Assembly (NCBI GenBank): GCA_038118725.1
Contig: JAYOIK010000040.1
Coordinates: forward strand, 1 to 44,347
From: JADHLJ01 sp038118725
GTDB taxonomy: Bacteria; Pseudomonadota; Alphaproteobacteria; Thalassobaculales; Thalassobaculaceae
Reading direction: 5' to 3'
DNA: 44,347 nucleotides
Below the pieces are notes generated by a model. The model searched no databases. It was not told the origin of the DNA and saw nothing but the letters and a program-made list of their open reading frames with translations. The position numbers and the translations under genes are program-made. The stretch's first letter is position 1, and every line of letters begins with the position of its first letter. Shown here one piece after another: positions 8,525 to 17,975 of the stretch.

Positions 8525-9325
8525 TTGGATTTTCACGAGCACACACTGGAGACCTTGCGCGGTCTTCTCGACGACACCGACATCTCCAACATTGAGAAAC
8601 TTCGCCGCGCCCTGCGGCTATGCGCGAACCACCGCGCGCATCTCGTGGCGAATACGCTTGTGCAATCCGGGGGCCTAGAGGTTCGGAGCGGACCTTTCGC
8701 GGGCATGCTCGTCCCTCGGCGTGTCGCGGAGGGCTGTTTCGTACCCAAGCTGCTCGGCTGTTACGAGGCGGAGTTACACCCCGTAATCGACTACATCCAG
8801 GAACGAAGGCACGCACATGTCTTGAATATCGGATGCGCCGAAGGCTACTACGCGATCGGTTTGGCGCGGCTTTTACCGGAAAGCCAAATCTGGGCCTATG
8901 ATACGGACCAGCGCGCTCAAGAGGCTTGCGCCGCTTTAGCCACCGAGAACGGCGTGCGCGACCGCATCACGCTGTCTGGCACCTTCACGCATGAAGATTT
9001 CAACTCTTTTCCCGCCGGCGACACCATGGTGCTTTGCGACATCGAAGGCGCGGAGAACGACTTGCTCGACCCCGACTTGGCACCGGCGCTAGCGAGATTT
9101 GATATTCAAGTTGAACTGCACCATCGCTTCGACACCCCTCGAAATCAGGAACTAATCAACCGTTTCAGGGAAACCCACGAAATTCGTGAAATTCTCCCTT
9201 CGGTTCGCGACATCGAAGCCTATCCGGAGATCCGGGACCTGGAGCATCTCGATCAGTTGCTCGCGTTTTGGGAGTTCCGGCGGGGACCCAACCCTTGGCT
9301 GTTCATGACGGCCCGAGACCCTTAA
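8525..9325 (+). CDS. FkbM-like SAM-dependent methyltransferase
   Basis: The product is about 266 aa. The SAM-binding motif I is HVLNIGCAEGYYAIGLA, followed by the acidic AYDTDQRA and, late, VLCDIEGAENDLLDP, the DIEG-E-LL pattern typical of FkbM-type methyltransferases that modify sugars or small molecules. The start is uncertain: the frame is open far to the left, antisense to the deacetylase gene, and has no good ATG. TTG 8525 is chosen because AGGA sits upstream and it lies outside the deacetylase gene. It converges on the amidotransferase gene with a six-base gap and may belong functionally with that pair. Confidence 0.75.
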   Translation: MDFHEHTLETLRGLLDDTDISNIEKLRRALRLCANHRAHLVANTLVQSGGLEVRSGPFAGMLVPRRVAEGCFVPKLLGCYEAELHPVIDYIQERRHAHVLNIGCAEGYYAIGLARLLPESQIWAYDTDQRAQEACAALATENGVRDRITLSGTFTHEDFNSFPAGDTMVLCDIEGAENDLLDPDLAPALARFDIQVELHHRFDTPRNQELINRFRETHEIREILPSVRDIEAYPEIRDLEHLDQLLAFWEFRRGPNPWLFMTARDP

Positions 9326-9331
9326 CTCACG

Positions 9332-11158
9332 TCACGCGGTCACTTTGTTCAGTTCCAGCCAACGCTGAAGCACCATCAGCAACCAGATCCGCCACCCGCT
9401 GAGGCGCCCGGCCTCGTGGGTTTCGCGCAACCGCGGCATGATCCGGCGATCCAGGATCCCTTGCGCGGCGGCCCGGCGTTCGTCGAAACATGCCGCCGCC
9501 AATTCCCGCATCGGGCCTTTGATCCACGGCCCGAACGGCATGCCGAAGCCACGCTTGGGAACAGTGTCGAACCCCTCGGGTAGCAAGGGACGGGCGGCGT
9601 CGATCAGGATCCGCTTGATGCCGCTGGCCCGGTAGGAGTTTCGCATCGGATCATCCGGGACCGGCTTGGCGATCCGCGCCTCCACGGGCAGCGACAAGGC
9701 GAAGTCGATCATGTCCACGTCAAGGAACGGAACTCGAACCTCAAGCGAATGCGCCATCGACATCACGTCGATATCGCGCAGCAGCTGATTGTTGGTGTAG
9801 CCGCGGAGAGTCAGAACGGTCATCCGGTCCACTGCCTCGGCGTCGGGCAACTCATCCGTCACGCGGATGCCCGCCGATGCCGGCTCGCGCATCACGTTTC
9901 GCAGCTTTGGCGCCAAGAGATGACCGACATCGCCATCTCCGAAGGTCTGGTGAAACTGGGCGTTATAGGCCGCGTAAGCTTCAAGAAAGCCCGTCTTCCC
10001 CGGCGGCCGCGCGAGGATACTCGCGTGCCAGGGATAGCCCATGAACAAATCATCCCCACCAGTACCCGAGATCGCGACTTTCACATGCGCCGCCGCCGCG
10101 CGGGAAACCAGATAACTGTTCAGTCCATCCACGGAAGGCTGGTCCAACGCCGTCACCACATTGTCGAAATCATCGGCGATTTCCCCGCCATCGATCACGA
10201 TCCGGTGGTGCTCGGTCCCAAGATGCGCCGCGATGCGACCGGCCTCGCCAGTCTCGTCCACGGCCCTCAAGCTCTCGTCGAAGCCGACGGAGAACGTCTT
10301 GACCCGCCCCCGGGCTTCGCCCGCCATGAGCGCCACCAAGGACGCGCTGTCGACACCGCCCGACAAAAAAGCCCCGACGGGAACATCGCTTATCAGTTGC
10401 GCCTTGACGGTTTCACGCATCAGCGCGCGCATCGCTTCAACCTGATCTTCGTACGGCATGGCCCGCGCTTCGGGACGGCGGTTCGTCTCGAATGTCCAGA
10501 ACCGCTCGACACGGGTCTGGCCACGCTCGTGGATCAAGACATGGGCCGGTGGCAGCATCTCGACCCCCTTGATCATCGTCGCCGGTTGATAGACCGACCC
10601 GCGAAGCAGCAGCGAACGCACCGCCGCCGCGTCAACCCGGCGTTCAACGAGATCGCTTGCGAGAATGGCCTTCATCTCCGAGGCGAATACGATGCCGCGG
10701 CGCGTTTGAGCAAAGAGCAGTGGTTTCACGCCCATCGCGTCCCGCGCGAGAATGGTCTTCTCGCGCCCCGGGCCGCCTCGCAGATCAATGATCGCCAGCG
10801 CGAAGATACCGCGCAGACGCGGGAGAAAACCCAAACCGTGTTCCTGGTAAAGCTTTAGAACCACCTCGGTATCGCCGGTGGACCGAAACCGATAGCCCCG
10901 GGCTTCGAGATGCGCGCGCTCCGTCGGTGTATTGTATAGCTCGCCGTTATAGACGATCCAGATATCGCGATCCTCGTTCGTCATCGGCTGATCGCCCAGC
11001 GCCGAGACATCCTGGATCGCCAAGCGAGCCATGCCGATGGAAGCCTTGGGCGCGTCGAATTGGCCATGCCCGTCCGGCCCCCGATGATGCATCGCCCGGA
11101 TCATGCGGGAAACGATGTCGGGGTCGCTTTTACCGATAAGCCCGCAAATTCCACACAC
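9332..11158 (-). CDS. asnB: Glutamine-hydrolysing asparagine synthetase family amidotransferase
   Basis: This 608-aa protein begins with the class II glutaminase domain, whose nucleophile is Cys2 (MCGICGLIG). HHRGPDG and YNGELYN are the usual glutamine-site motifs. The C-terminal ATP-pyrophosphatase domain carries SGGVDS at about residue 266 and SGTGGDDLFMGYP. Classical AsnB makes asparagine; many paralogues instead amidate sugars or peptide products. The start is GTG at 11158, with a GGAG-type site over the end of the upstream radical SAM gene. The enzyme must begin here because Cys2 has to become the free N terminus. Pairing with a radical SAM gene six bases upstream favours a specialised biosynthetic role over housekeeping asparagine synthesis. 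Confidence 0.93.
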   Translation of the reverse strand: MCGICGLIGKSDPDIVSRMIRAMHHRGPDGHGQFDAPKASIGMARLAIQDVSALGDQPMTNEDRDIWIVYNGELYNTPTERAHLEARGYRFRSTGDTEVVLKLYQEHGLGFLPRLRGIFALAIIDLRGGPGREKTILARDAMGVKPLLFAQTRRGIVFASEMKAILASDLVERRVDAAAVRSLLLRGSVYQPATMIKGVEMLPPAHVLIHERGQTRVERFWTFETNRRPEARAMPYEDQVEAMRALMRETVKAQLISDVPVGAFLSGGVDSASLVALMAGEARGRVKTFSVGFDESLRAVDETGEAGRIAAHLGTEHHRIVIDGGEIADDFDNVVTALDQPSVDGLNSYLVSRAAAAHVKVAISGTGGDDLFMGYPWHASILARPPGKTGFLEAYAAYNAQFHQTFGDGDVGHLLAPKLRNVMREPASAGIRVTDELPDAEAVDRMTVLTLRGYTNNQLLRDIDVMSMAHSLEVRVPFLDVDMIDFALSLPVEARIAKPVPDDPMRNSYRASGIKRILIDAARPLLPEGFDTVPKRGFGMPFGPWIKGPMRELAAACFDERRAAAQGILDRRIMPRLRETHEAGRLSGWRIWLLMVLQRWLELNKVTA

Positions 11159-11164
11159 CGCCGG

Positions 11165-12163
11165 CTACTCCGCCGCTTCGTCGCGAACCAGGCTTCCCAT
11201 GTCGAAACAACAGCCCTGGCAGATATCGTCACCTTCGCGGAGATAACGCCTCAACCAGTCCTGGATCACCGGACCACCCCAGGCCTCCGCCATTGGCGTG
11301 AACAGAATGTTGGTGTGCCGGTACGAAGCTGGATCGAAACTCGTGCAACAGGGCGTCATATAGCCGTCGACCGTGATAAATGGCGAATAGAATGGACGGC
11401 CGCACCGATGTCCCGGTTTCGGAGCCTTGATGGTCGTTGAGTTCACGATCATGATCAACCGAGGCAAGGCCGGGCCGATCAGCTTGACCATATTGCCAAG
11501 CATCTCGATCTCATGACGGTTGAGCATGGTACGCGGCTGGTTCGAGGTATCGGCCTTGTAGTTGATGACCGGCATGATCTCGACCGTGAATTTTTGGGCC
11601 GGAAACATCTCCTCGCCGATGGCGTTCAACTCCTCGAGCGTCGCGGGGATATCGAACAGGTTCAACTTGCTCGCGACGACCGAAATCACGATATGTCCGA
11701 ACTCGGCGTAAATGTCCCGCAATAATCGCTTGAGTTTCGGAACCTTGGTTCCGGACCGGCAACGCTCCGCGACCTCGGGGTTGAAGGAGTCGACCGATAC
11801 ACAGACGTAGTCCAATCCGGCTTCCCGCAACTGGCGGAAATAGGTCCGCGTCCGGGTGACGGCATTGGTGTTCAAGGTAATGTATTGAAACCGGCCGCTG
11901 GCGCGCGCGAAGGCGGTCATTTCCAAAAGCTCGGGATTAAGGGTCGGCTCCCCGACACCCTGGAGAACCAGAATTTTCGCGGGTGGTGAGTTCTCTATCA
12001 GTTTACGAAAGTTTTCCAGGCTTAGATGCTTGTCCTCCCACGTGCCGTCCTGAACGCCAACCGTGCGAGAGCATTCCTGACAGAACAGGTTGCAAAGCGT
12101 GGTCACTTCGATCTGCAATCGCCGCAATTCCTCGGGCGGCTGGAACAATTCCTCGCGGGGCAT
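11165..12163 (-). CDS. Radical SAM protein with SPASM-like C-terminal cysteines
   Basis: This 332-aa iron-sulfur enzyme has the radical SAM cluster motif C24-x3-C28-x2-C31 (TTLCNLFCQEC) and the SAM-binding GVGEPTLNPEL. The C-terminal third contains HRCGRPF, MTPCCTSFDP and ICQGCCFD, seven cysteines that look like a SPASM/twitch auxiliary-cluster region. SPASM enzymes modify peptides, sugars or alcohols by radical chemistry. It is the first gene of a two-gene unit with the amidotransferase. No precursor-peptide gene was seen in the upstream 308 bases, so a RiPP role is not supported. The substrate is unknown. Confidence 0.88.
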   Translation of the reverse strand: MPREELFQPPEELRRLQIEVTTLCNLFCQECSRTVGVQDGTWEDKHLSLENFRKLIENSPPAKILVLQGVGEPTLNPELLEMTAFARASGRFQYITLNTNAVTRTRTYFRQLREAGLDYVCVSVDSFNPEVAERCRSGTKVPKLKRLLRDIYAEFGHIVISVVASKLNLFDIPATLEELNAIGEEMFPAQKFTVEIMPVINYKADTSNQPRTMLNRHEIEMLGNMVKLIGPALPRLIMIVNSTTIKAPKPGHRCGRPFYSPFITVDGYMTPCCTSFDPASYRHTNILFTPMAEAWGGPVIQDWLRRYLREGDDICQGCCFDMGSLVRDEAAE

Positions 12164-12471
12164 GCCACTCTTTCCGCGCCGGACCAGCGCGTCACGCGAC
12201 CAATCCGACTGTTAAACCATTCGGCCTGTATTGCCTTCCCGAGGTGGCGTTCGTCAACAAAACCAGTGCCGACCGCGAGCCGACAATGCGCGAAAGCACA
12301 CGCCGCGGTCTAGCGAACAAACAACCGCACTGGTCTTGTCAATCAATCATGACCAATTCGTGTGATGAGATTGCTAGGTGCTTCGCCGCAATTTGATATA
12401 ATCCACCCGAAGCGGCGCTCGCCCGGTTGACTCCTCCGGCTCGATCCCCGTGATGACTTCAGGATTTCGAC
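12164..12471. promoter_or_regulatory. Divergent intergenic region, radical SAM gene / RND efflux operon
   Basis: These 308 bases separate two divergent units and hold no convincing gene on either strand. A perfect TTGACA on the minus strand (plus positions 12337-12342) could be the -35 element of the radical SAM unit, but the matching -10 is poor. The plus-strand side is less GC-rich and contains a perfect TATAAT. No riboswitch or operator was recognised. Confidence 0.35.
12397..12402 (+). promoter_or_regulatory. Candidate -10 element (TATAAT) of the RND efflux operon
   Basis: A perfect TATAAT lies 69 bases upstream of the adaptor ATG. No good -35 element is seen at 16-18 bases; TTGCTA at 12371-12376 is 20 bases away. 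The call is tentative. Confidence 0.3.
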
Positions 12472-13623
12472 ATGAGTGACCGACCCGATAACACTGTTAT
12501 CCGCCGTCAAAGGCACCCTTTGAGACATGGATTGATCGCCGCGGTCCTGATCACCGCAACCGTGATCACGCCGGGCGTGGGCTGGACGCAAGGTCGGGCA
12601 ACACCGGTTGGTGTCGATAAGGTGGTGGTTGAGCCGCGGGCCCAGACCATGCCTGTCATCGGACGGTTCGTCGCGACCGAATCAGGGGTGGTCGCGACCC
12701 GATTGGCGGAACGGGTGGACGAGGTCGCGGTTCGCGTTGGCGACCGGGTCGAGCGCGGCGCGGTGCTGGTGCGCCTGGCCCCGGACAGGATGCGAAGCGA
12801 GCGAGCGCTACGTGTGGCGGATCTCAGGAAAGCCGAAGCCCAGGTCAAGCGCGATAAAGCCGGACTTGAGAAAATGCGGCAAACCTACGCCCGGATCATC
12901 TCGTTGCGAGGCTCCACGGCGTTTCGCAAGGATCGCCAGGACGATACCGAACGCGACATGGAGATCGCGACCAGCGCGCTCGGCCAGGCGGAGGCCGATG
13001 TCCTGCGCGCCCGGGCAAGCCTCAATCTCGCGGATCTCGCGTTGAAGGACACAACGATCTCGGCGCCTTATCCCGGACTGGTTATCGCCAAGCACACGGT
13101 TGCCGGGAACTATGCGCGCGTCGGCGACCCGATCGTCACGCTGCTTAACGACAAAGACCTGGAGATCGAGGCTGATGTGCCGGCGATCCGAACCAAGGGC
13201 TTGATCCCCGGTGTGAAGGTTGGCGTTACGCTGCAATCCGGCGCGCGGTTGCAAGCCGAGGTTCGCGCCGTGGTGCAAGAGGAAAACGCCCGCACACGAA
13301 CCAGAAGCGTGCGATTTACACCCGATCTGGAAGGCATCGCTGGTGACTTGGCGGCGAATCAATCGGTTACGGTGGAGATTCCCATCGGCGAGGCCAGCGA
13401 TGTGGTCACGGTCCACAAGGACGCGATCGTGATCATGAAGGGGCGAACGATGGTCTATGTCGTGGAAGACGGCAAGGCGGCGATACGGCCGGTCCAGACC
13501 GGACCGGCGATCGGCGGGCGGTTCGAGGTCATGGGCGGCTTGAAATCGGGCGACGTCGTCGTGGTGCGCGGAAACGAGCGACTACGGCCCGGACAACCCG
13601 TCCAGCCTCTCGACGAGGGATAG
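12472..13623 (+). CDS. RND efflux periplasmic adaptor (membrane fusion protein)
   Basis: This 383-aa protein has an N-terminal export or anchor segment (LRHGLIAAVLITATVITPGVG). A lipoyl/biotinyl-like half follows (VDEVAVRVGDRVERGAVLVRL), then a coiled-coil hairpin (about residues 110-185), the second lipoyl half (DTTISAPYPGLVIAK) and beta-barrel and membrane-proximal domains. It bridges the inner-membrane pump to an outer-membrane channel; no channel gene is present, so it presumably uses one encoded elsewhere. The start has AGGA seven bases upstream. It ends in TAG six bases before the permease start, in the same reading frame. Confidence 0.93.
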   Translation: MSDRPDNTVIRRQRHPLRHGLIAAVLITATVITPGVGWTQGRATPVGVDKVVVEPRAQTMPVIGRFVATESGVVATRLAERVDEVAVRVGDRVERGAVLVRLAPDRMRSERALRVADLRKAEAQVKRDKAGLEKMRQTYARIISLRGSTAFRKDRQDDTERDMEIATSALGQAEADVLRARASLNLADLALKDTTISAPYPGLVIAKHTVAGNYARVGDPIVTLLNDKDLEIEADVPAIRTKGLIPGVKVGVTLQSGARLQAEVRAVVQEENARTRTRSVRFTPDLEGIAGDLAANQSVTVEIPIGEASDVVTVHKDAIVIMKGRTMVYVVEDGKAAIRPVQTGPAIGGRFEVMGGLKSGDVVVVRGNERLRPGQPVQPLDEG

Positions 13624-13629
13624 CAAGCG

Positions 13630-16600
13630 ATGGACCGACTAATCTCAGTCTCGATTCTACGTCCGATCGCGGTCATCGCCGCGGTTCTGATGGTCGTGAT
13701 GTTCGGCGGGGTCGCGCTGCAAAGCATTCCGATTCAGCTAACTCCGGACGTAAACCGCCCGGTGATCACCGTCACCACCATTTGGGGCGGCGCGGCCCCG
13801 GCGGAGGTGGAACGCGAAATCGTCAACCGCCAGGAAGACGAATTGCGGGGCGTCGAAGGCCTGAAATCCATCATCAGCCAGTCCGAGACCGGCCGCGCGC
13901 GGGTCACCCTGGAATTCGGGGTCGGCCAGGATATGGACAAGGCCCTGCTGCTGGTCGCCAATCGGCTGGACCGGGTGGGCGGCTATCCCGCCGAGGTGGA
14001 CGAGCCGACACTTAACACGGCGGGCTCCGAGGACGAGGCGATTGCCTGGCTTATCCTGCGGCGCACCGGCGGCAATGACCGGCTGATCCACACCTATTTC
14101 GATTTCGCCGAGAACGTGATCAAGGACCGCCTGGAGCGCATTAACGGCGTGTCCGAGGTGCGTGTTTACGGCGGCGCCGAGCGCGAAATGCAGGTGGTGG
14201 TCGACCCGGAAAGCCTGGCGCAATACCGCCTGACGATACCCCAGGTGGTTAACGCCTTGCGCGGGGCCAACGCCTCGATCTCCGCCGGCGCGGTCGACGA
14301 GGGCAAGCGACGCTACGTGGTTCGAACCGAGGGCGATTTCATTTCCCGCGAAAACGTCAGCCAGGTGGTGCTGCGTTCGATAAAAGACGAGATGTCCGGA
14401 CGCGTCGCCCGAGTGACCGTGGCTGATATCGCCGACGTGGTCTTCGACTACAAGACACCCGTCGCGAAAATCCGCATGATGGGTGAACCGGCGCTCGCGC
14501 TTCCGGTTTATCGGGAAACCGGCGCCAATGTCATCGCGGTGATGAAGGAGGTCCGCGCGGCCGTCACTGAGGTCAACGAGGACTTTCTCGCTCCGGAAAA
14601 TCTGATCCTGACCCAAGTCTACGACGAGACGACCTATATCGACTCGGCCATCGAACTGGTGCAGCAAAACATCTATATCGGCGGTGGTCTGGCGGCGATC
14701 GTCCTGATGCTTTTCCTTCGCAGCATGGGCGCCACCCTGGTGGTGTCCCTGGCCATTCCGGTTTCGGTCATCGGTTCCTTCGTGGCGATGGCGGCGATGG
14801 GCAGGTCGATCAACGTCATCTCACTCGCGGGTATCGCCTTTGCCGTCGGCATGGTGGTCGACGCGGCGATCGTGGTCTTGGAGAATATCTTCCGGCTTCG
14901 TCAGGGCGGCATGCCCATCAAGGACGCCGCGTTCCAAGGCGCCAATCAGGTTTGGGGGGCGGTCCTGGTTTCCGCGCTGACGACGGTCATGGTCTTTATC
15001 CCGATCCTGGTCATGGAACTGGAGGTCGGACAGTTGTTCCGGGATATCGCCGTGGCGATCTCGGTCGCGGTGCTGCTTTCGCTCTTGGTGTCGGTAACCG
15101 TTATCCCGGCGCTGGCCAGCCGTTTGCTCAAGGGCGAGTACGGCGATGAAAGCGCGCGAAGGCGACTTCCCCTGATAGATCCATTCGCCCGCGGCTTCGT
15201 GGCCATGATCATGGCTTTCACCGGCGCGGTGTCGCGCCGACGTGGCCTCGCGGTGGGCGTGGTGGCCGGTGTAATGATGATATCCGGACTGGTCACCTAT
15301 CTGATGTTGCCGAAACTTGACTATTTGCCGGATGGTAACCGTAACCTGATCATCGGCTATGTCCTGCCGCCGCCCGGTTACAACCTCGACACAATGGAAA
15401 CCATCGCCAGCAAGGTCGAGGGCGCGACCGAGGCGCTATGGGATCCGGAAAGATCACGCCCCGAAATCGAGGATGGAACGCCGACGATCGAACGGTTTTT
15501 CTTTGTCGCTTTCCGCGCCAATACCATAGCCGGCGCCGTCGCGGTCGACCCCAATCGCGTCGAGGAGCTTATCCCGGTGATGCGCAAGTCGCTGAGCTCG
15601 GAACCGGCCACGTTCGGTTTCTTCAACAAGCGATCGATCTTCGGGCGCGGTGTCGGCGGCGCGCGTTCCATTGATCTCGACGTTTCCGGCGGCTCCCTGG
15701 AAGACATCGTCGGCGTGGCGCAGCGCGCCTTCGGCAAGGTCAACGGCATCCTCCCCCGTGAGAGCGGCACTCAGATCCGCCCTAGGCCGGCCTTGAGCCT
15801 CGGTGCGCCGGAGGTTCGCGTCATCCCGGATCGATTGCGACTGGCGGATAACGGTGTTACCGCGCGCGATCTCGGACAGACCGTGGATGCCTTCAATGAC
15901 GGACTTCGCATCGCCGAAATCACGGTCGACGGCGAGCGCATCGACCTAACCCTGCGGGGTCCACAAAAACATATCCTGGCAACCCAAGGCATCAATGATC
16001 TGCCGGTCGTGACCGAGGACGGCATGATCGTGCCGGCCAGCTCGCTCGCCGAGGTTTTGGTTACGACCGGGCCAACGGAGATCCGCCACAGCGAAAGGCT
16101 GCGCACCATCACGCTGCAAATCAAACCGCCGGCGGACATGCCGCTGGAAGTTGCAATGCAGCTTATCCGCGACGAAGTGATCGAGAAGCTCCGGGGCGAA
16201 GGCGTACCCGCCGGCATTAAGCTGCGAATGTCCGGCACCGCCGACAAGCTGACGGAGACCTGGAACGAAATGGTGGTTCAGCTCATCATGGCCCTGGTCA
16301 TCGTTTATCTGGTGATGGCGGTCCTGTTCGAAAGCTTCTTCTATCCGTTGATCATTATCCTGTCGGTGCCGGTCGCCGCGGCGGGCGGTGTCGTGGGCTT
16401 GGATTTTCTCAGCCAGTTTCAGCGCCAGAACCTGGACATGCTCACATTGCTCGGTTTCGTGATTCTCGTCGGTATCGTGGTGAACAACGCGATCCTGCTC
16501 GTGCACCAAACCCTGCACCATCTGCGCTCGGACGGAATGAGTCCCGACAACGCGATCATGGAAGCCACGCGAAACCGGATTAGGCCGATCTTCATGTCGA

Positions 16601-16836
16601 CCCTGACCAGCGTGCTCGGAATGCTCCCGTTGGTGGTCTTTCCTGGCGCGGGCTCGGAGCTCTATCGCGGGCTGGGATCGGTGGTGATCGGCGGGCTCGC
16701 GCTATCGGCGGTGCTGACCCTGCTGATTATTCCGCCGATGCTGTCGCTGTTCCTCGCGGCCATCGAGGGCGGGCGTTCCAAGGCGACGGGAAACTCTTCC
16801 TCCGTCGGCGAAAAGAAACCCCAGCCGGCGGAGTAA
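13630..16836 (+). CDS. RND efflux permease (AcrB/HAE-type)
   Basis: This 1068-aa inner-membrane pump has twelve expected membrane segments and two large periplasmic loops. TM1 (MDRLISVSILRPIAVIAAVL) starts the protein, and the classic loop start GGAAPAEVEREI follows. In TM4 the paired aspartates of AcrB (D407-D408) appear as D411-A412 (VVDAAIVVLEN), and in TM10 the AcrB K940 position is N952 (IVVNNAILLV). The proton relay therefore differs from AcrB, as in several other RND branches. The substrate cannot be inferred. It forms an operon with the adaptor and converges on the metallo-hydrolase gene with six bases between stops. Confidence 0.95.
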   Translation: MDRLISVSILRPIAVIAAVLMVVMFGGVALQSIPIQLTPDVNRPVITVTTIWGGAAPAEVEREIVNRQEDELRGVEGLKSIISQSETGRARVTLEFGVGQDMDKALLLVANRLDRVGGYPAEVDEPTLNTAGSEDEAIAWLILRRTGGNDRLIHTYFDFAENVIKDRLERINGVSEVRVYGGAEREMQVVVDPESLAQYRLTIPQVVNALRGANASISAGAVDEGKRRYVVRTEGDFISRENVSQVVLRSIKDEMSGRVARVTVADIADVVFDYKTPVAKIRMMGEPALALPVYRETGANVIAVMKEVRAAVTEVNEDFLAPENLILTQVYDETTYIDSAIELVQQNIYIGGGLAAIVLMLFLRSMGATLVVSLAIPVSVIGSFVAMAAMGRSINVISLAGIAFAVGMVVDAAIVVLENIFRLRQGGMPIKDAAFQGANQVWGAVLVSALTTVMVFIPILVMELEVGQLFRDIAVAISVAVLLSLLVSVTVIPALASRLLKGEYGDESARRRLPLIDPFARGFVAMIMAFTGAVSRRRGLAVGVVAGVMMISGLVTYLMLPKLDYLPDGNRNLIIGYVLPPPGYNLDTMETIASKVEGATEALWDPERSRPEIEDGTPTIERFFFVAFRANTIAGAVAVDPNRVEELIPVMRKSLSSEPATFGFFNKRSIFGRGVGGARSIDLDVSGGSLEDIVGVAQRAFGKVNGILPRESGTQIRPRPALSLGAPEVRVIPDRLRLADNGVTARDLGQTVDAFNDGLRIAEITVDGERIDLTLRGPQKHILATQGINDLPVVTEDGMIVPASSLAEVLVTTGPTEIRHSERLRTITLQIKPPADMPLEVAMQLIRDEVIEKLRGEGVPAGIKLRMSGTADKLTETWNEMVVQLIMALVIVYLVMAVLFESFFYPLIIILSVPVAAAGGVVGLDFLSQFQRQNLDMLTLLGFVILVGIVVNNAILLVHQTLHHLRSDGMSPDNAIMEATRNRIRPIFMSTLTSVLGMLPLVVFPGAGSELYRGLGSVVIGGLALSAVLTLLIIPPMLSLFLAAIEGGRSKATGNSSSVGEKKPQPAE

Positions 16837-16842
16837 TCTCCT

Positions 16843-17724
16843 TCAATCCGCCCCGGGAAACCCGTTGACCGGAATCTTAATGCGGGACACGCCGTCACGT
16901 CCCGGATCCGGTAGCTTGCCGGCGCGCATATTGATCTGGATCGACGGGATGATCATGCCGGGAAGCCCGAGTTTAGCGTCCCGGGTCGTTCGCATTTCAA
17001 CGAACTGTTCCAAGCTCGTTCCATTGCCCACATGCATGTTGGAACGTTTTTGTTCTCCCACCGTGGTTTCCCATGCAATTGGTCGCCCACCGGGCCCGTA
17101 GTCGTGTCCGACGAACATCCGAGTTTCGTCCGGCAGTGCCAAAATTCGAAGCGCCGACTCGTACAAGGTCTCCGCGCCGCCGCCCGGGAAATCGCATCGC
17201 GCCGACCCGAAATCCGGCATGAAGATACTGTCACCAACGAAAACCGCGTCACCAATTAGATAGCTCATGCAAGCGGGCGTGTGCCCGGGAGTGGCAATGG
17301 CGCGCGCCTCGATCTCGCCCACGCGGAACCGCTCATCGGGCTTAAAGAGATGATCAAATTGCGAGCCGTCTCGACGAAACCCCTCGCCCTCGTCATAGAT
17401 CGCGGCGAAAGTCTCCTGAACCTCGGAGATACGACCTCCGATCGCGACACACCCGCCGAACCTTTCACGCAGATGCTGCGCGCCGGAAACGTGATCGGCG
17501 TGTACATGAGTTTCCAGGATCCATTCGAGCTTCAGGCCACGCCGCTCGATCTCGTCGGCAATCACGTCGCTCGGCGCGTGGGTCAAGCGGCCCGTGGACA
17601 GGTCAAAATCGGCCGCGGCATCAATGACCGCCGCCACGCGGCTCCCAGGATCGGCGACGATATAGGAGATCGTTGACGATCTCTCGTGCAAGAACGCCGT
17701 CACCTCTGGTTTCACCGATGCCAT
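16843..17724 (-). CDS. MBL-fold metallo-hydrolase, persulfide dioxygenase (ETHE1/Blh)-like
   Basis: This 293-aa protein has the metallo-beta-lactamase metal motif THVHADH at residues 72-78. Further ligands are TPGHTPACMSYL, GDSIFMPDFG and FVGHDYGPGG. The overall pattern (GDSIFMPDFGSARCDFPGG and the long C-terminal RSNMHVGNG region) is that of persulfide-dioxygenase-like enzymes, which oxidise glutathione persulfide to sulfite with one iron. No rhodanese domain or sulfide:quinone reductase gene is nearby, so the sulfur role is inferred only from the family. The start has GGGAG seven bases upstream. Confidence 0.88.
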   Translation of the reverse strand: MASVKPEVTAFLHERSSTISYIVADPGSRVAAVIDAAADFDLSTGRLTHAPSDVIADEIERRGLKLEWILETHVHADHVSGAQHLRERFGGCVAIGGRISEVQETFAAIYDEGEGFRRDGSQFDHLFKPDERFRVGEIEARAIATPGHTPACMSYLIGDAVFVGDSIFMPDFGSARCDFPGGGAETLYESALRILALPDETRMFVGHDYGPGGRPIAWETTVGEQKRSNMHVGNGTSLEQFVEMRTTRDAKLGLPGMIIPSIQINMRAGKLPDPGRDGVSRIKIPVNGFPGAD

Positions 17725-17975
17725 TTCTCAACTCCCAAAACGCGTAACGCCAACCGGTATCCTTGTTTCCGCTACACCGGTCGATCCGGGAATGCAACGC
17801 CGGCCTTGCCAACGCACGGCGGTTTGATCACAAGAACGTGGCGGATGTCGCCTCGCGTGGAAAACCACTGCTTGCGTCGCATCGCTCGCATAGTATCCTC
17901 TATGCGGGCCGACTCGCGGACGGGGGAAGAACGCTGGTCGGGGGTAACCAGCGCGAACGGAGAGGATGTCACGCC

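Noticed and set aside
9749..10858. 369-codon plus-strand frame
   Set aside because: Fully antisense to the amidotransferase gene, whose motifs are unambiguous.
12343..12591. 82-codon minus-strand frame upstream of the radical SAM gene, considered as a precursor peptide
   Set aside because: It overlaps the start of the RND adaptor gene antisense, is Arg-rich, and has no leader-core layout.
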